21,396 nucleotides of DNA from JBIOJM01 sp044450785 (GTDB lineage: Bacteria > Planctomycetota > Planctomycetia > Isosphaerales > Isosphaeraceae): the NCBI GenBank assembly GCA_044450785.1, contig JBIOJM010000159.1, forward strand, positions 1-21,396. The letters are read 5' to 3'. A program made the position numbers and the translations under genes. The notes under the pieces were generated by a model, which made no database searches, had not been told where the DNA came from, and saw nothing but the letters and a program-made list of their open reading frames with translations. Positions 7,528-15,788 of the stretch are shown here, piece by piece (position 1 is the stretch's first letter; every line of letters begins with the position of its first letter).

Positions 7528-9684
7528 ATGCCGGAGACGATTCCCCGCCCTGTTCGCGTGGGACGGCAACGCTGGTCGGCGGCGTTCCTGATCAGCGTGG
7601 CGTGGCTCTTGGTCGTCGCCTTGGCGGTTTGGAGACTGCGTCAAGTCGACGGCGTCGTGGTTGCGCTCGCGGGGTTGGGAGCGGCGGCGATCACATTTGG
7701 AGTCGAGGCGCGGGCCGAGAAGGCGCGCTGGCGTGACCCGGTCAAGGACGTGACGCGTCTCGTCCGCGGCTTGAGGAGGGATCGCAAGACGCGTCCGTCC
7801 GTCCCCCCCACGCCCGAGCTCGTCGAGCTGACGCAGGAGATCGTTGCGCTGGCGCGGTCCGTTCGACTTCGCTCGAAGCCGCCGGGCCCCGAATCCCCGG
7901 GCCCCGCGAAGCCCTCGACCGAACCGGGGGCCGTTCTGTCGGGTTCGTCCCTCACTCGCAGCGGCCTCTTCGACGCGCCGCCGCCGGATCAGGGCCCTCA
8001 TTTCGACCCGCTCGCCTCGGGCGATTATTCAACCACCGACATGGTCAATCGACTCGAGCCGGCCGCGCTTCACTGGATCGAGTCAAGCCCCGCCGAACAG
8101 GAATTCCTGGGCTGGACGCTCACGGAATTGAGGCAGAAGTCCTTCCTCGATGTCCTTCATCCCGACGACCGGGATCGAGCTCGAGGAACATTCGGTCAGG
8201 CCCTGGTTCGGGGGGAGGCGCTCGGACTCGTCGTTCGGATGCGGTCCGCGCAGGGCAAGACCTACATGGTCGAGGTCAACGTCGGGGCCCGCTACGGGAC
8301 CAACCAGAAGGTCACCCATCTTCGCTGTCATCTCACCGACGTCAGTCAGAAGGTTCGCGCCGAGCGCGAGCTGCGGCTGCGAACGCGCGAGTTGACCCGG
8401 GTCAACGAGCAGTTGCGGAAAATCAACCGCGAGCTCGGGGAGCTGAAGGACCGTTACACCGATCTCTACGAAAATGCGCCCGCCATGTATCTCAGCCTCG
8501 ATCTCGAGGGGAAGGTCATCGAGTGCAACCAGACCATGCTGTCGACCTTGGGCCTGGCCCGTGACCAGGTCGTCGGCTACCCCTATGAACGCTTTCTCCA
8601 CGGGCCGCTATCCGAGAGATTCAAGACGCGATTCAAGGAATTCCTCCGGGCAGGTTCCGTGGAGAAGGAGACCTGCTGGGTCAAATCCAACGGAGAAATG
8701 ATCGACGTCTGGATCAGGGGTTCGCTCGTCGCGGGCTTGAAGGGTTCGATCACGCATGCCCGCTTGGTGGCCCAGGACGTGACGGCAAACCGACGTCTGG
8801 AGGAGGAGCTGCAAGAGAAGAATCAGCGCCTGGCGGAAGCCAACCAGGCACTTTCGCTCCGGAATCATGAGCTCGATGAGTTCGTCTACGTCGTCTCGCA
8901 CGACCTCCAGGAGCCGTTGCGCACCTTGATCGCTTTCTCTGATTTCCTGCTCAGGGACTACGGAGATCGAATCGCGGCGGAGGGGCAGGAGTATGTGCAC
9001 CACCTGGTCGACGCCTCGCGCAGGATGCGATCGATGATTCACGGGCTGCTCACCCTGTCCCGAGCCGGCAAGGTGATCGGCGAATTTGCCACTGTGAATC
9101 TGGAAGAGCTCGTCGCCGTGGTCAAGACGGACCTGGGAGAGCTGTTCCGGTGCAAGCGGGCTGAGCTGCGGATCAAGAGTGCCTTGCCGAATGTCTGGGG
9201 CGACCGAGACCGAATCGGGCAACTACTGGCGAACTTGATCTCCAATGCGATAAAATACAACCAGAATCCAACGCCGTGGGTCGAGGTCGACGCAATCACT
9301 CAGGCCGGCGATGACTCGCCGGATATCGCCCTCGATCCCTATCTCGGGCCCGATGTCATCGTCGCCATCAAGGACAATGGCATCGGCATCGAGCCTCAGT
9401 TTCACGGAACGATCTTTCAGTTGTTTCGACGGCTCCATACCCAGGACGAGTACGAGGGAACGGGAGCCGGCCTGTCGATCTGCAACAAGATCGTGCAGGC
9501 ACACGGTGGTCGCATCTGGGTCGAGAGCGCCCTCGGTCAGGGCGCAACCTTCTTCATCCGGCTGCGAGGCGGTCCGTCTCAATCGTCGACATCAACCTCC
9601 GCTCCAACAGTGACGCCACCCGCGTCGCCATCTTACGAGACTCCGGTCTCCCAGGTTCCCGCCGATGAACGCCACACGACCTGA
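7528..9684 (+). CDS. Membrane-anchored PAS-PAS sensor histidine kinase
   Basis: This 718-residue sensor kinase has two hydrophobic segments near the N-terminus (about 17-36 and 40-57). A Pro/Ser-rich linker follows (about 90-155). A first PAS domain is at about 165-272 (typical DVLHPDDRDRARG), and a second at about 306-420 (NAPAMYLSLDLEGKVIECN), with charged coiled-coil linkers at 275-305 and 420-448. The kinase core has its H-box at His458 (VSHDLQEPLRTL), N-box (LANLISNAIKYN), DNGIGI and GTGAGLSI. The H-box belongs to the subclass also found in cyanobacterial Cph1-like kinases, but no GAF or PHY chromophore domain is present. A Ser/Thr/Pro-rich tail ends the protein. The stop overlaps the next gene, a response regulator, by 20 bases, so they are very likely a cognate pair. 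The ligand is unknown. Confidence 0.92.
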   Translation: MPETIPRPVRVGRQRWSAAFLISVAWLLVVALAVWRLRQVDGVVVALAGLGAAAITFGVEARAEKARWRDPVKDVTRLVRGLRRDRKTRPSVPPTPELVELTQEIVALARSVRLRSKPPGPESPGPAKPSTEPGAVLSGSSLTRSGLFDAPPPDQGPHFDPLASGDYSTTDMVNRLEPAALHWIESSPAEQEFLGWTLTELRQKSFLDVLHPDDRDRARGTFGQALVRGEALGLVVRMRSAQGKTYMVEVNVGARYGTNQKVTHLRCHLTDVSQKVRAERELRLRTRELTRVNEQLRKINRELGELKDRYTDLYENAPAMYLSLDLEGKVIECNQTMLSTLGLARDQVVGYPYERFLHGPLSERFKTRFKEFLRAGSVEKETCWVKSNGEMIDVWIRGSLVAGLKGSITHARLVAQDVTANRRLEEELQEKNQRLAEANQALSLRNHELDEFVYVVSHDLQEPLRTLIAFSDFLLRDYGDRIAAEGQEYVHHLVDASRRMRSMIHGLLTLSRAGKVIGEFATVNLEELVAVVKTDLGELFRCKRAELRIKSALPNVWGDRDRIGQLLANLISNAIKYNQNPTPWVEVDAITQAGDDSPDIALDPYLGPDVIVAIKDNGIGIEPQFHGTIFQLFRRLHTQDEYEGTGAGLSICNKIVQAHGGRIWVESALGQGATFFIRLRGGPSQSSTSTSAPTVTPPASPSYETPVSQVPADERHTT

Positions 9685-10144
9685 TTTTCACATCCTGTTG
9701 ATCGAAGATAGTCGTACCGACGCCCAGATCATTGAGCGCGCGCTCTGCGAGGGCGATGTCTCGCACCGATTGACCGTCATCCCCGACGGACGGCACGCTC
9801 TTGATTATTTGTTCAGCATGCGGGACGAGAGCGTCCCGACTGACCGCGAACCCGACCTGATCCTGCTCGACTTGAATCTGCCGGGGATCGACGGCTGCCA
9901 GGTGCTCAAACGGATCAAGAACGATCCGTTCTTGCGGATGATCCCCGTGGTGATCCTCACCACCTCGAATCGCGAAGAGGACATTCTCCAGACCTACCAG
10001 GCCGGGGCGAACACGTACATTCCCAAACCCGCCGAGTATTCCAGCTACCGCGAGCTGGTCGCGACCTTGCAACATTACTGGGTCGACACGGCCTTGAAAG
10101 TGCCTCACCACCTCAGACGCACTTTGAGCACGAATGCGGGGTAG
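9665..10144 (+). CDS. Single-domain response regulator, Rcp1-like
   Basis: This 159-residue protein is a receiver domain only, with no DNA-binding or enzymatic output. Visible features are acidic Glu14/Asp15 (LLIEDSRTDA), phospho-acceptor Asp69 (LILLDLNLPGIDG), Thr99/Thr100 (VVILTTSNREED) and Lys121 (YIPKPAEY). The sequence between and the extended C-terminus resemble the Rcp1 group that partners with Cph1-like kinases. It starts inside the end of the preceding kinase gene, indicating translational coupling. It probably relays phosphate from that kinase to another protein, possibly the receiver-kinase hybrid encoded first in the operon via a phosphotransfer step (inference). Confidence 0.92.
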   Translation: MNATRPDFHILLIEDSRTDAQIIERALCEGDVSHRLTVIPDGRHALDYLFSMRDESVPTDREPDLILLDLNLPGIDGCQVLKRIKNDPFLRMIPVVILTTSNREEDILQTYQAGANTYIPKPAEYSSYRELVATLQHYWVDTALKVPHHLRRTLSTNAG

Positions 10145-10186
10145 GTCGGCGTTGACATCGCCGGGCAAAGTGCGGACTCGAAGAAG

Positions 10187-10201
10187 CCAGGCAGCGCCTG
10201 G
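10187..10201. repeat. Short perfect hairpin in convergent intergenic region
   Basis: CCAGGC-AGC-GCCTGG forms a 6-bp stem with a 3-base loop between two converging operons. There is no T-run on either side, so it is not a classical intrinsic terminator, though the position would suit transcription ending. The rest of 10145-10287 shows no gene. Confidence 0.3.
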
Positions 10202-10287
10202 ATCGGCAAGCCGTCATGCTCATCCGCCGTGCCGTGGGCGGCTGATCCCTACGCGTCGGTCGTTGCCTTTGTTGTGCAGAATCAACG

Positions 10288-11130
10288 TCAGGTCTTCGTC
10301 ACGCCAAGTTTCAATCCCATGAAGCTCCGGACTTGCTTGGCGATGGCCAGCTCGGTCGGCAGCCGCTCCATCGAGCTTGCGCCGTAGAATCCGTCGACAC
10401 TCGGGGCCCGCTCGAGGATGAATTGCGCGTCTTCGGGCGAGGCGATCGGTCCGCCGTGACAGAGAACGAGCAGGTCGGTGCGCACGGATTTGGCGGCCTC
10501 CGCAATGGCCGTGACTTCCCGGACGGAATCGTCGAGCGTTTTTGCCGTCCGGGCCCCAATCGACCCCTTGGTCGTCAGACCCATGTGGGCGACGACGATG
10601 TCGGCGCCCGCCGCGGCCAGGAGCCGCGCCTGGCCGGGGTCGAAGGCGTATGGCGTGGTCAAGAGGTCGAGGTCGTGAGCGGCCGCGATGCAGTCGATCT
10701 CGTGCGCGAAGCCCATGCCCGTCTCTTCGAGGTTGATCCGCAAGACGCCGTCGATCAGGCCGACCGTCGGGAAGTTCTGGATGCCCGCGAACCCCATGTC
10801 CTTGAGCTCGCGAAGGAATCGGTCGCGGATCATGAAGGGATCGGTGGCGCAGACGCCGGCCAGGACCGGGGTCCGGGTGACGGCGGTCAAGACCTCGTAA
10901 GCCATCTCCTTGACGATGGCGTTGGCGTTGCCGTACGGCATCAAGCCGGCCAGGGAGCCGCGGCCGGCCATCCGGAACCGGCCCGAGTTGTAGATCACGA
11001 TCAGGTCGATCCCGCCGGCCTCCTCGCACTTGGCGCTGATGCCCGTTCCGGCACCCCCGCCGATCACCGGCAGACCGGCGCCGACCTTGTCGAGAAACCG
11101 CTCCATGATCGCTGCACGCGACTCAGGCAT
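10288..11130 (-). CDS. TIM-barrel protein, phosphoenolpyruvate hydrolase-like family
   Basis: This 280-residue protein matches the family annotated as PEP hydrolase-like or TIM-barrel signal transduction protein, which corresponds to the C-terminal half of plant Tm-1. Recognisable stretches are PVIGGGAGTGISAKCEEAGG (about 21-40), IVIYNSGRFRMAGRGSLAGL (about 44-63), MPYGNANAIV, GVCATDPF, GFAGIQNFPTVGLIDG (113-128) and VVAHMGLTTKGSIGA. The glycine-rich and Asn/Arg motifs suggest a phosphate- or carboxylate-binding barrel, but the bacterial substrate is not established. It lies 49 bases downstream of the Tm-1-like gene on the same strand, so the two are probably one transcript and may form a complex. 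The 3' end converges with the response regulator 143 bases away. Confidence 0.88.
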   Translation of the reverse strand: MPESRAAIMERFLDKVGAGLPVIGGGAGTGISAKCEEAGGIDLIVIYNSGRFRMAGRGSLAGLMPYGNANAIVKEMAYEVLTAVTRTPVLAGVCATDPFMIRDRFLRELKDMGFAGIQNFPTVGLIDGVLRINLEETGMGFAHEIDCIAAAHDLDLLTTPYAFDPGQARLLAAAGADIVVAHMGLTTKGSIGARTAKTLDDSVREVTAIAEAAKSVRTDLLVLCHGGPIASPEDAQFILERAPSVDGFYGASSMERLPTELAIAKQVRSFMGLKLGVTKT

Positions 11131-11179
11131 GTCGATTAACCCTCGATTCGTTTCAGACGTTGAAGAGGGACCTCCGTCA

Positions 11180-12424
11180 TCACGGCACCGGGACGGTGTG
11201 TCTGTTCACACGGTACAAGCTCAGGAACGAATCGACGAGCGCCCGAGCGAATGCGGGATCATTGATATGCAGCGGCAGGCGGTGAATCGAGCGGTCAGGG
11301 CCCGTCGACACGGCCAGCTCCAGCTCGTCGAAGAGCGCGGCGTCGGCCTCCGGGTCCCAGAACGGCTGCCCCGGCGCGTCGAGCGCCGAGACGCCTTGCT
11401 CCGGGATGAGGATGCGGAAAGGGCCTTCCGCGCGGTTGAGCTTGGCAGCGATCCAGCGCGCGCAGCGGCGATTCTCCTCGGGAGTGGTTCGCATGAGCGT
11501 GACCTGGGCGTTGTGCACGTGCAGCAGCCGCTCCCGGAACCGCTCGGGCACGGTATCGATCGCGCCGAAATTGACCATGTCGAGGGCACCGACCGAGAGG
11601 ACGTAGCGGACCTTCGCCTGGAGGATGGCCTCGAAGCGGAGCGGTCCGCAGGGCAGGATGCCGCCGACAACCTCGTCGGCCACCTCGGTCGTCGTGACGT
11701 CGAGGACGCCCTGGATCAGCCCGGCCTCGACCAGCTTCTCCATCGCCTGTCCACCGGTTCCCGTGGCGTGAAAGACCAGGCAGTCGAAGCCCTGGCCTTC
11801 GAGTGCTTCACGAACCGACGTCACACAAGGCGTCGTGACGCCGAACATGGTCATGCCCAGCGCCGGCTTGCCGTCGTCGGGCGGGATCTGGTTTCGGACC
11901 ATGCCGACCATCGCGCCAGCGGCGTTGCCGAGCACCCGGCGGGAGACGGCGTTCAGGCCCGCCACGTCGACGACCGAGTACATGAGCGTGATGTCGCTGA
12001 AACCGACGTAGGGCGCGGTGTTGCCGCTCGCGACCGTCGAGACCATGAGCTTGGGCACGCCGATCGGTAGGGCCCGCATCGCGGGCGTGATCAAGGACGT
12101 GCCGCCGCTGCCGCCGATCCCGATCACGCCGGCCAGCCGGCCCGAATCTTGCTCGCGGCGCAAATAGCACTCCAGGGCCTGGCTCATCGCGGCGATCGCC
12201 TGCCCGCGGTCGCCGTGTGAAAGGGCCGTGGCCCGGCCGCTCGCCGTGGGATGACAATCGGCCACGGTCTTCCGATCGACGTCCGCGGATACGACGGCAA
12301 GGCTCATCGTGCCCACGTCGACGGTCACGACCGGCACGCCGGCCGCGCGGAGACGATCGGCCACGAACGCCAGCTCGTGCCCCTTCGTGTCCATTGTGGC
12401 GACGGCGTAGACCGACTGGCCCAT
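11180..12424 (-). CDS. Tm-1-like ATP-binding domain protein (UPF0261)
   Basis: This 414-residue protein belongs to the UPF0261/Tm-1-like family, the N-terminal half of the tomato Tm-1 virus-resistance protein, which binds ATP in plants. The start MGQSVYAVATMDTKGHELAF is characteristic. Further motifs are VTVDVGT (about 33-39), GVIGIGGSGGTSLITPAMRA (about 119-138), VSTVASGNTAPYVGFSDITL (about 148-167) and FHATGTGGQAMEKLV. The glycine-rich segments are the likely nucleotide-contact loops (inference from family). Its physiological role in bacteria is unknown. It precedes the PEP-hydrolase-like gene with a 49-base gap, and the same two domains are fused in plants, supporting a joint function. A terminator-like hairpin lies in the leader region on the same strand. 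Confidence 0.9.
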   Translation of the reverse strand: MGQSVYAVATMDTKGHELAFVADRLRAAGVPVVTVDVGTMSLAVVSADVDRKTVADCHPTASGRATALSHGDRGQAIAAMSQALECYLRREQDSGRLAGVIGIGGSGGTSLITPAMRALPIGVPKLMVSTVASGNTAPYVGFSDITLMYSVVDVAGLNAVSRRVLGNAAGAMVGMVRNQIPPDDGKPALGMTMFGVTTPCVTSVREALEGQGFDCLVFHATGTGGQAMEKLVEAGLIQGVLDVTTTEVADEVVGGILPCGPLRFEAILQAKVRYVLSVGALDMVNFGAIDTVPERFRERLLHVHNAQVTLMRTTPEENRRCARWIAAKLNRAEGPFRILIPEQGVSALDAPGQPFWDPEADAALFDELELAVSTGPDRSIHRLPLHINDPAFARALVDSFLSLYRVNRHTVPVP

Positions 12425-12553
12425 GAGTCAGGCTCCACGAGTTGTCAGCATCGGCAAGCGATTTCGGGCTTTTTCCTTACCTTTGCTCACTCTCCCCGAT
12501 CGGTACCGGCAGCCCACGCAACCACCCGTTCCTCCTCAAAGACAGATACCAGA

Positions 12554-12579
12554 AAAAAATCGAGAAGACTACTCTCGAA
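12554..12579 (-). terminator. Terminator-like hairpin with T7 on minus strand
   Basis: Read on the minus strand, TCGAGA (12579-12574), a 7-base loop and TCTCGA (12566-12561) are followed directly by seven T (12560-12554). The stem is short and only moderately GC. It lies 130 bases before the Tm-1-like start and behind the plus-strand gene at 12673. It could stop antisense readthrough from the secA side, or act in the leader of the Tm-1-like operon. Confidence 0.4.
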
Positions 12580-12672
12580 TATTCAGTATGAGTTGAAGGG
12601 GACCGAAAGTTCATAAAACCCGTGAGGCTGATTACACTGGCTGAGTACTCATCATCGGCTCGAGGTTCCGCC

Positions 12673-13233
12673 ATGCCCGTCACGCATGTCAACCGCAAGC
12701 GAGACACCTACTACCTCCACGCTGGCACGACCAAGACGGGGAAGCCCAGGTATTGGTTCGCCAAGAGTGCCGAGGGTGATCTCGTCGAATCGATCCCCGA
12801 AGGCTATGAGATCTACGAGAACCCGGATGCCCAGGTCTTCGTCCGCAAGATCGTGCCTCAGCTTGTGACCCCCGCTGAGGTCGCCGTGGTGCAGGAGGGT
12901 GTGAAGCGGTACGCACCGGGGCAGAACTGCGTCGTCGATGTCCAGAAGGAGCATATCGTCGTCCATCATGCGGAGCGGGCTAACCTCGATTTTGAGGGTT
13001 TCGGGTTTGGATTGCGCGAGTTGCCGACCTACTACGGGAACTACATGAAGATCATGCGATTCACGCTGGTAGACGAGAAAGACCGGACGTTCCGGGTCCA
13101 GCGGTGGTGCTTCCGAGGCTCGATCGACGACTGGATCGATCTCTGGGTATCAGGGAGCGAAGGGAAGCTCTCCGATCTGGTCAAGAGATTCTGCCCCCAC
13201 ATCGGGCAGGAGTCGTTCTTCGAGTTGATGTAG
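12673..13233 (+). CDS. Conserved-looking hypothetical protein, unknown function
   Basis: I do not recognise this 186-residue protein. It starts MPVTHVNRKRDTYYLH and has a compact, charged and aromatic-rich composition with no signal peptide, membrane helix or obvious catalytic motif. A stretch KTGKPRYWFAKS (about 21-32) near the N-terminus and the C-terminal FRVQRWCFRGSIDDWIDLW region suggest a globular cytoplasmic protein. ATG 12673 is chosen because GAGG at 12662-12665 lies seven bases upstream; a GTG at 12622 would add 17 residues without a good ribosome site. Codon use (G/C in third positions) looks coding. Its 3' end is only five bases from the stop of the convergent secA-like gene. Confidence 0.75.
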   Translation: MPVTHVNRKRDTYYLHAGTTKTGKPRYWFAKSAEGDLVESIPEGYEIYENPDAQVFVRKIVPQLVTPAEVAVVQEGVKRYAPGQNCVVDVQKEHIVVHHAERANLDFEGFGFGLRELPTYYGNYMKIMRFTLVDEKDRTFRVQRWCFRGSIDDWIDLWVSGSEGKLSDLVKRFCPHIGQESFFELM

Positions 13234-13238
13234 GTTGA

Positions 13239-15578
13239 TCACGACCGACGATTCACCAACCGCTTGATTCCACGGGTCAGCCTTTCAAAGACGTCGCCCA
13301 TCGGATTGTCGTTGATCATATACGTCCAGGTGGACGACGGCCCGAGGAGCCCTCCCTCTTTCAAATCAACGCCGTCGGCGCCAATGCGGGCGGTTCGGAG
13401 AGTTGCGAGGACTTCCTCGTCAATTCGCCTCGATAATTCGCGGAAGGCCCCGTTGATCTCGCGGTTGAATTCGTCAAAGGCATTGAGGCCGCCCATGCTC
13501 ATCAGGTGAATCCCCTCTCGAACCTCGGCCACATGCGCCAGGTGATCCGACCAGCATCGATCGATCTGGCAAAGTGTAATCTGACGCTCCGCCTTTCGCA
13601 CGGCTTCAGCTCCAAACTCGCCCGCCAGCTTCTCGAACAAGCCGGGATCGCTCTCGCGAAGCAGGGCCGGCGAATCCGTACCCATCAGCAGCCTTCCTCG
13701 ACGCTCGTGGATCATGCGACGTTGCCGCTCGAGGCAAGACGAGTACTTGCGGAGAGTACGGCGGATTTCGAAACTCTCCCCTTCAATTACACGTTGCACG
13801 TGCGCGATCCTCCGTCCGACACGCGGATCATCAAGGATCGCGTCGGAGGGCGCGTCCGACGAGCCGGCGATCAATGTGTCGAGCCCGTGCCGGCGAATCA
13901 AATCGTCCTGCACGCTGACGAAGAAACGAGATTCCCCCGGATCGCCTTGACGCCCCGCCCGGCCTCGCAACTGGTTGTCGATGCGACGCGATTCGTGCCG
14001 GTTCGTTCCCAGGACTTGCAACCCGCCCAGTGCGATCACGCGCTCGCGGTCACGCTCGTCGCTGCCGCCCAGTCGAATGTCCGTCCCGCGGCCGGCCATG
14101 TTCGTCGAAATGGTCACCGCCCCCGGCGCTCCGGCTTCTGCGATGACGGCCGCTTCCTGATGGTCGTTCCTGGCGTTGAGGACGCGGCACGCACTCCCGC
14201 TCTCGGCAAGCAACGACGCCAAACGCTCCGATTCCTCGACGCTGGAAGTCCCGACCAGAACCGGACGCCCGTTCCGGTGTGAGGTTGTGATCTCGCGAAC
14301 CAGGGCCTCGTACTTCGCCTCTTTCGTCGCAAACACGCGATCCGGGTGATCCAGTCGAACACACGGACGATTTTGGGGAACCACCACGACTCGCAGACCG
14401 TAGAACTCGAGCAGCTCAAGGGCCGCCTCCTGCGCGGTCCCCGTCATGCCACTCTTGCACTCGTACTGCTCCAGGAAATGTTGCAGCGTGATCGAGTTCA
14501 GGATGATCCCCTCGGGTTGAATCGCCAGTCGCTCCTTGGCTTCGATGGCGGCTTGAAGACCATGGGGCCAGCGACGATTCTCAGCCACGCGGCCGGTCAG
14601 CTCGTCGATCAAGGCAATCGCTCCATCGCGCACGATATAGTCCACGTCTCGCCGCAGCAGGACTTCCGCCTGCAGCGCCAGGTTCAGTCGTGCCAGCAGG
14701 TCCACATTCTCTTCCTCGTGCAGCTCGCCGCACTGGAATTGCCGTTGCAGGCGGTCCAGTCCCGCGGAGTTGAAACTGACGTTTCTCCATCCCCGATCCG
14801 TCGAGTAATCCACCTCCGGTCGCAAGGTGCGAACGATCTCGGCGAGGCGGTAAAGGTTCTCCTGGTCCTGATCGGTAGGACCTGCGATCACGAGCGGCAC
14901 ACGTGCCTCGTCGATCAGGATCGAGTCGGCCTCATCCACGATGGCGAAATGAAAACCGCGTTGCACCAGTTGCCGCGGTTCGATGCACAACTGATCGCGC
15001 AGGAAATCGAATCCCGCTTGCTTCGCCGTGGCATAGGTCACGTCGCACGCATAGGCTCTTCGCCGCTCGGTGGCTGCCATGCTCTGCTCCACGTGACCGA
15101 CGGTCAGACCGAGAAACCGATAGATCGAGCCCATCCACTCCGCATCGCGCGCCGCCAGGTAGTCGTTGTAGGTCAACACATGGACGCCCCGTCCCAGGAA
15201 GGCGCGCAAACTGGCCGGCAACACGGCTGCCAGCGTCTTGCCTTCACCGGTCTGCATCTCGACCAGCTTGCCGTCGTACATGGCCAGGGCCGCCATGAGC
15301 TGGACGTCGTAGGGCTGCATCCCGACCGTTCGTCTGGCCACTTCTCTCACGATGGCGAACGCTTCGATCAACACGTTGTCGAGGGGCGTTCCGTTCCGCA
15401 CGCGCTGTCGTATCGTTGCGGCTTGCCGCCTCAGTTCTTCATCCGGCAGCGGGCTGAAGTCTTTTTCGCGCCGATTGATGTCATCGACCTGCCGCTCGTA
15501 CCGCAAGTTGGTCAGCTCGATCGCCCCGCTGCGAAGGCGGGACAGGGCCGTGAGCATCCCGCGGATGAATGAGCGCAT
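13239..15578 (-). CDS. secA: Preprotein translocase ATPase SecA (short, SecA2-like paralogue)
   Basis: SecA drives protein export through SecYEG by ATP hydrolysis. All motor motifs are visible: MQTGEGKTLA (Walker A, about 108-117), VDEADS (DEAD box, about 214-219), the TGR..ENRRWPHGLQAAIEAKE segment (328-349), SGMTGTA (376-382), NMAGRGTDIRLGG (493-505) and QLRGRAGRQGDPG (536-548). The helical scaffold (about 600-725) is present, but the usual LRxGIxLRxYxQxDP motif reads VREGIHLMSMGG. At 779 residues it is shorter than housekeeping SecA (850 to over 1000), and the cysteine-rich zinc-binding, SecB-contacting tail is missing. This points to an accessory SecA2-like paralogue rather than the main enzyme (inference). 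AGGAAA lies about eight bases before the ATG. It is divergent from the membrane protein/sigma/anti-sigma operon. Confidence 0.9.
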   Translation of the reverse strand: MRSFIRGMLTALSRLRSGAIELTNLRYERQVDDINRREKDFSPLPDEELRRQAATIRQRVRNGTPLDNVLIEAFAIVREVARRTVGMQPYDVQLMAALAMYDGKLVEMQTGEGKTLAAVLPASLRAFLGRGVHVLTYNDYLAARDAEWMGSIYRFLGLTVGHVEQSMAATERRRAYACDVTYATAKQAGFDFLRDQLCIEPRQLVQRGFHFAIVDEADSILIDEARVPLVIAGPTDQDQENLYRLAEIVRTLRPEVDYSTDRGWRNVSFNSAGLDRLQRQFQCGELHEEENVDLLARLNLALQAEVLLRRDVDYIVRDGAIALIDELTGRVAENRRWPHGLQAAIEAKERLAIQPEGIILNSITLQHFLEQYECKSGMTGTAQEAALELLEFYGLRVVVVPQNRPCVRLDHPDRVFATKEAKYEALVREITTSHRNGRPVLVGTSSVEESERLASLLAESGSACRVLNARNDHQEAAVIAEAGAPGAVTISTNMAGRGTDIRLGGSDERDRERVIALGGLQVLGTNRHESRRIDNQLRGRAGRQGDPGESRFFVSVQDDLIRRHGLDTLIAGSSDAPSDAILDDPRVGRRIAHVQRVIEGESFEIRRTLRKYSSCLERQRRMIHERRGRLLMGTDSPALLRESDPGLFEKLAGEFGAEAVRKAERQITLCQIDRCWSDHLAHVAEVREGIHLMSMGGLNAFDEFNREINGAFRELSRRIDEEVLATLRTARIGADGVDLKEGGLLGPSSTWTYMINDNPMGDVFERLTRGIKRLVNRRS

Positions 15579-15734
15579 CGAACAGGTTTCCTAACAGCCA
15601 GTCTGGACGCGCGGCGAACGCAGTGAATACCGCAGATACACAGACAGAAACTCGATCTGAAATCGCAGCGACCAGTTCGATCCGACCCGAGGCATTCTTG
15701 ACTCTGTGTCAACCTCTCTCGGACCTGCGGCATA

Positions 15735-15772
15735 GTTCTTGTAGAGTCTGATAGTGAGTGTGGTACAAGAAC
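15735..15772. promoter_or_regulatory. Perfect 9-bp inverted repeat, candidate operator
   Basis: GTTCTTGTA (15735-15743) and TACAAGAAC (15764-15772) are exact reverse complements separated by 20 bases. The right arm ends 16 bases before the start of the membrane-protein gene that heads the ECF operon, and about 155 bases before the divergent secA-like gene. This fits a dimer-binding operator or a leader hairpin. No convincing sigma-70 -35/-10 pair was found next to it. Confidence 0.45.
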
Positions 15773-15788
15773 CAACGGAGAACGACCC

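Noticed and set aside
7528..9684. Kinase considered as a bacteriophytochrome
   Set aside because: Only the H-box class and the neighbouring regulator resemble Cph1/Rcp1. PAS domains are present, but no GAF/PHY chromophore region.
11030..12070. 346-residue plus-strand open frame
   Set aside because: It is antisense to the Tm-1-like gene and has Arg/Asp/His-rich shadow composition.
14346..15572. 408-residue plus-strand open frame
   Set aside because: It is antisense to the secA-like gene with all its motor motifs intact and shows no domain of its own.
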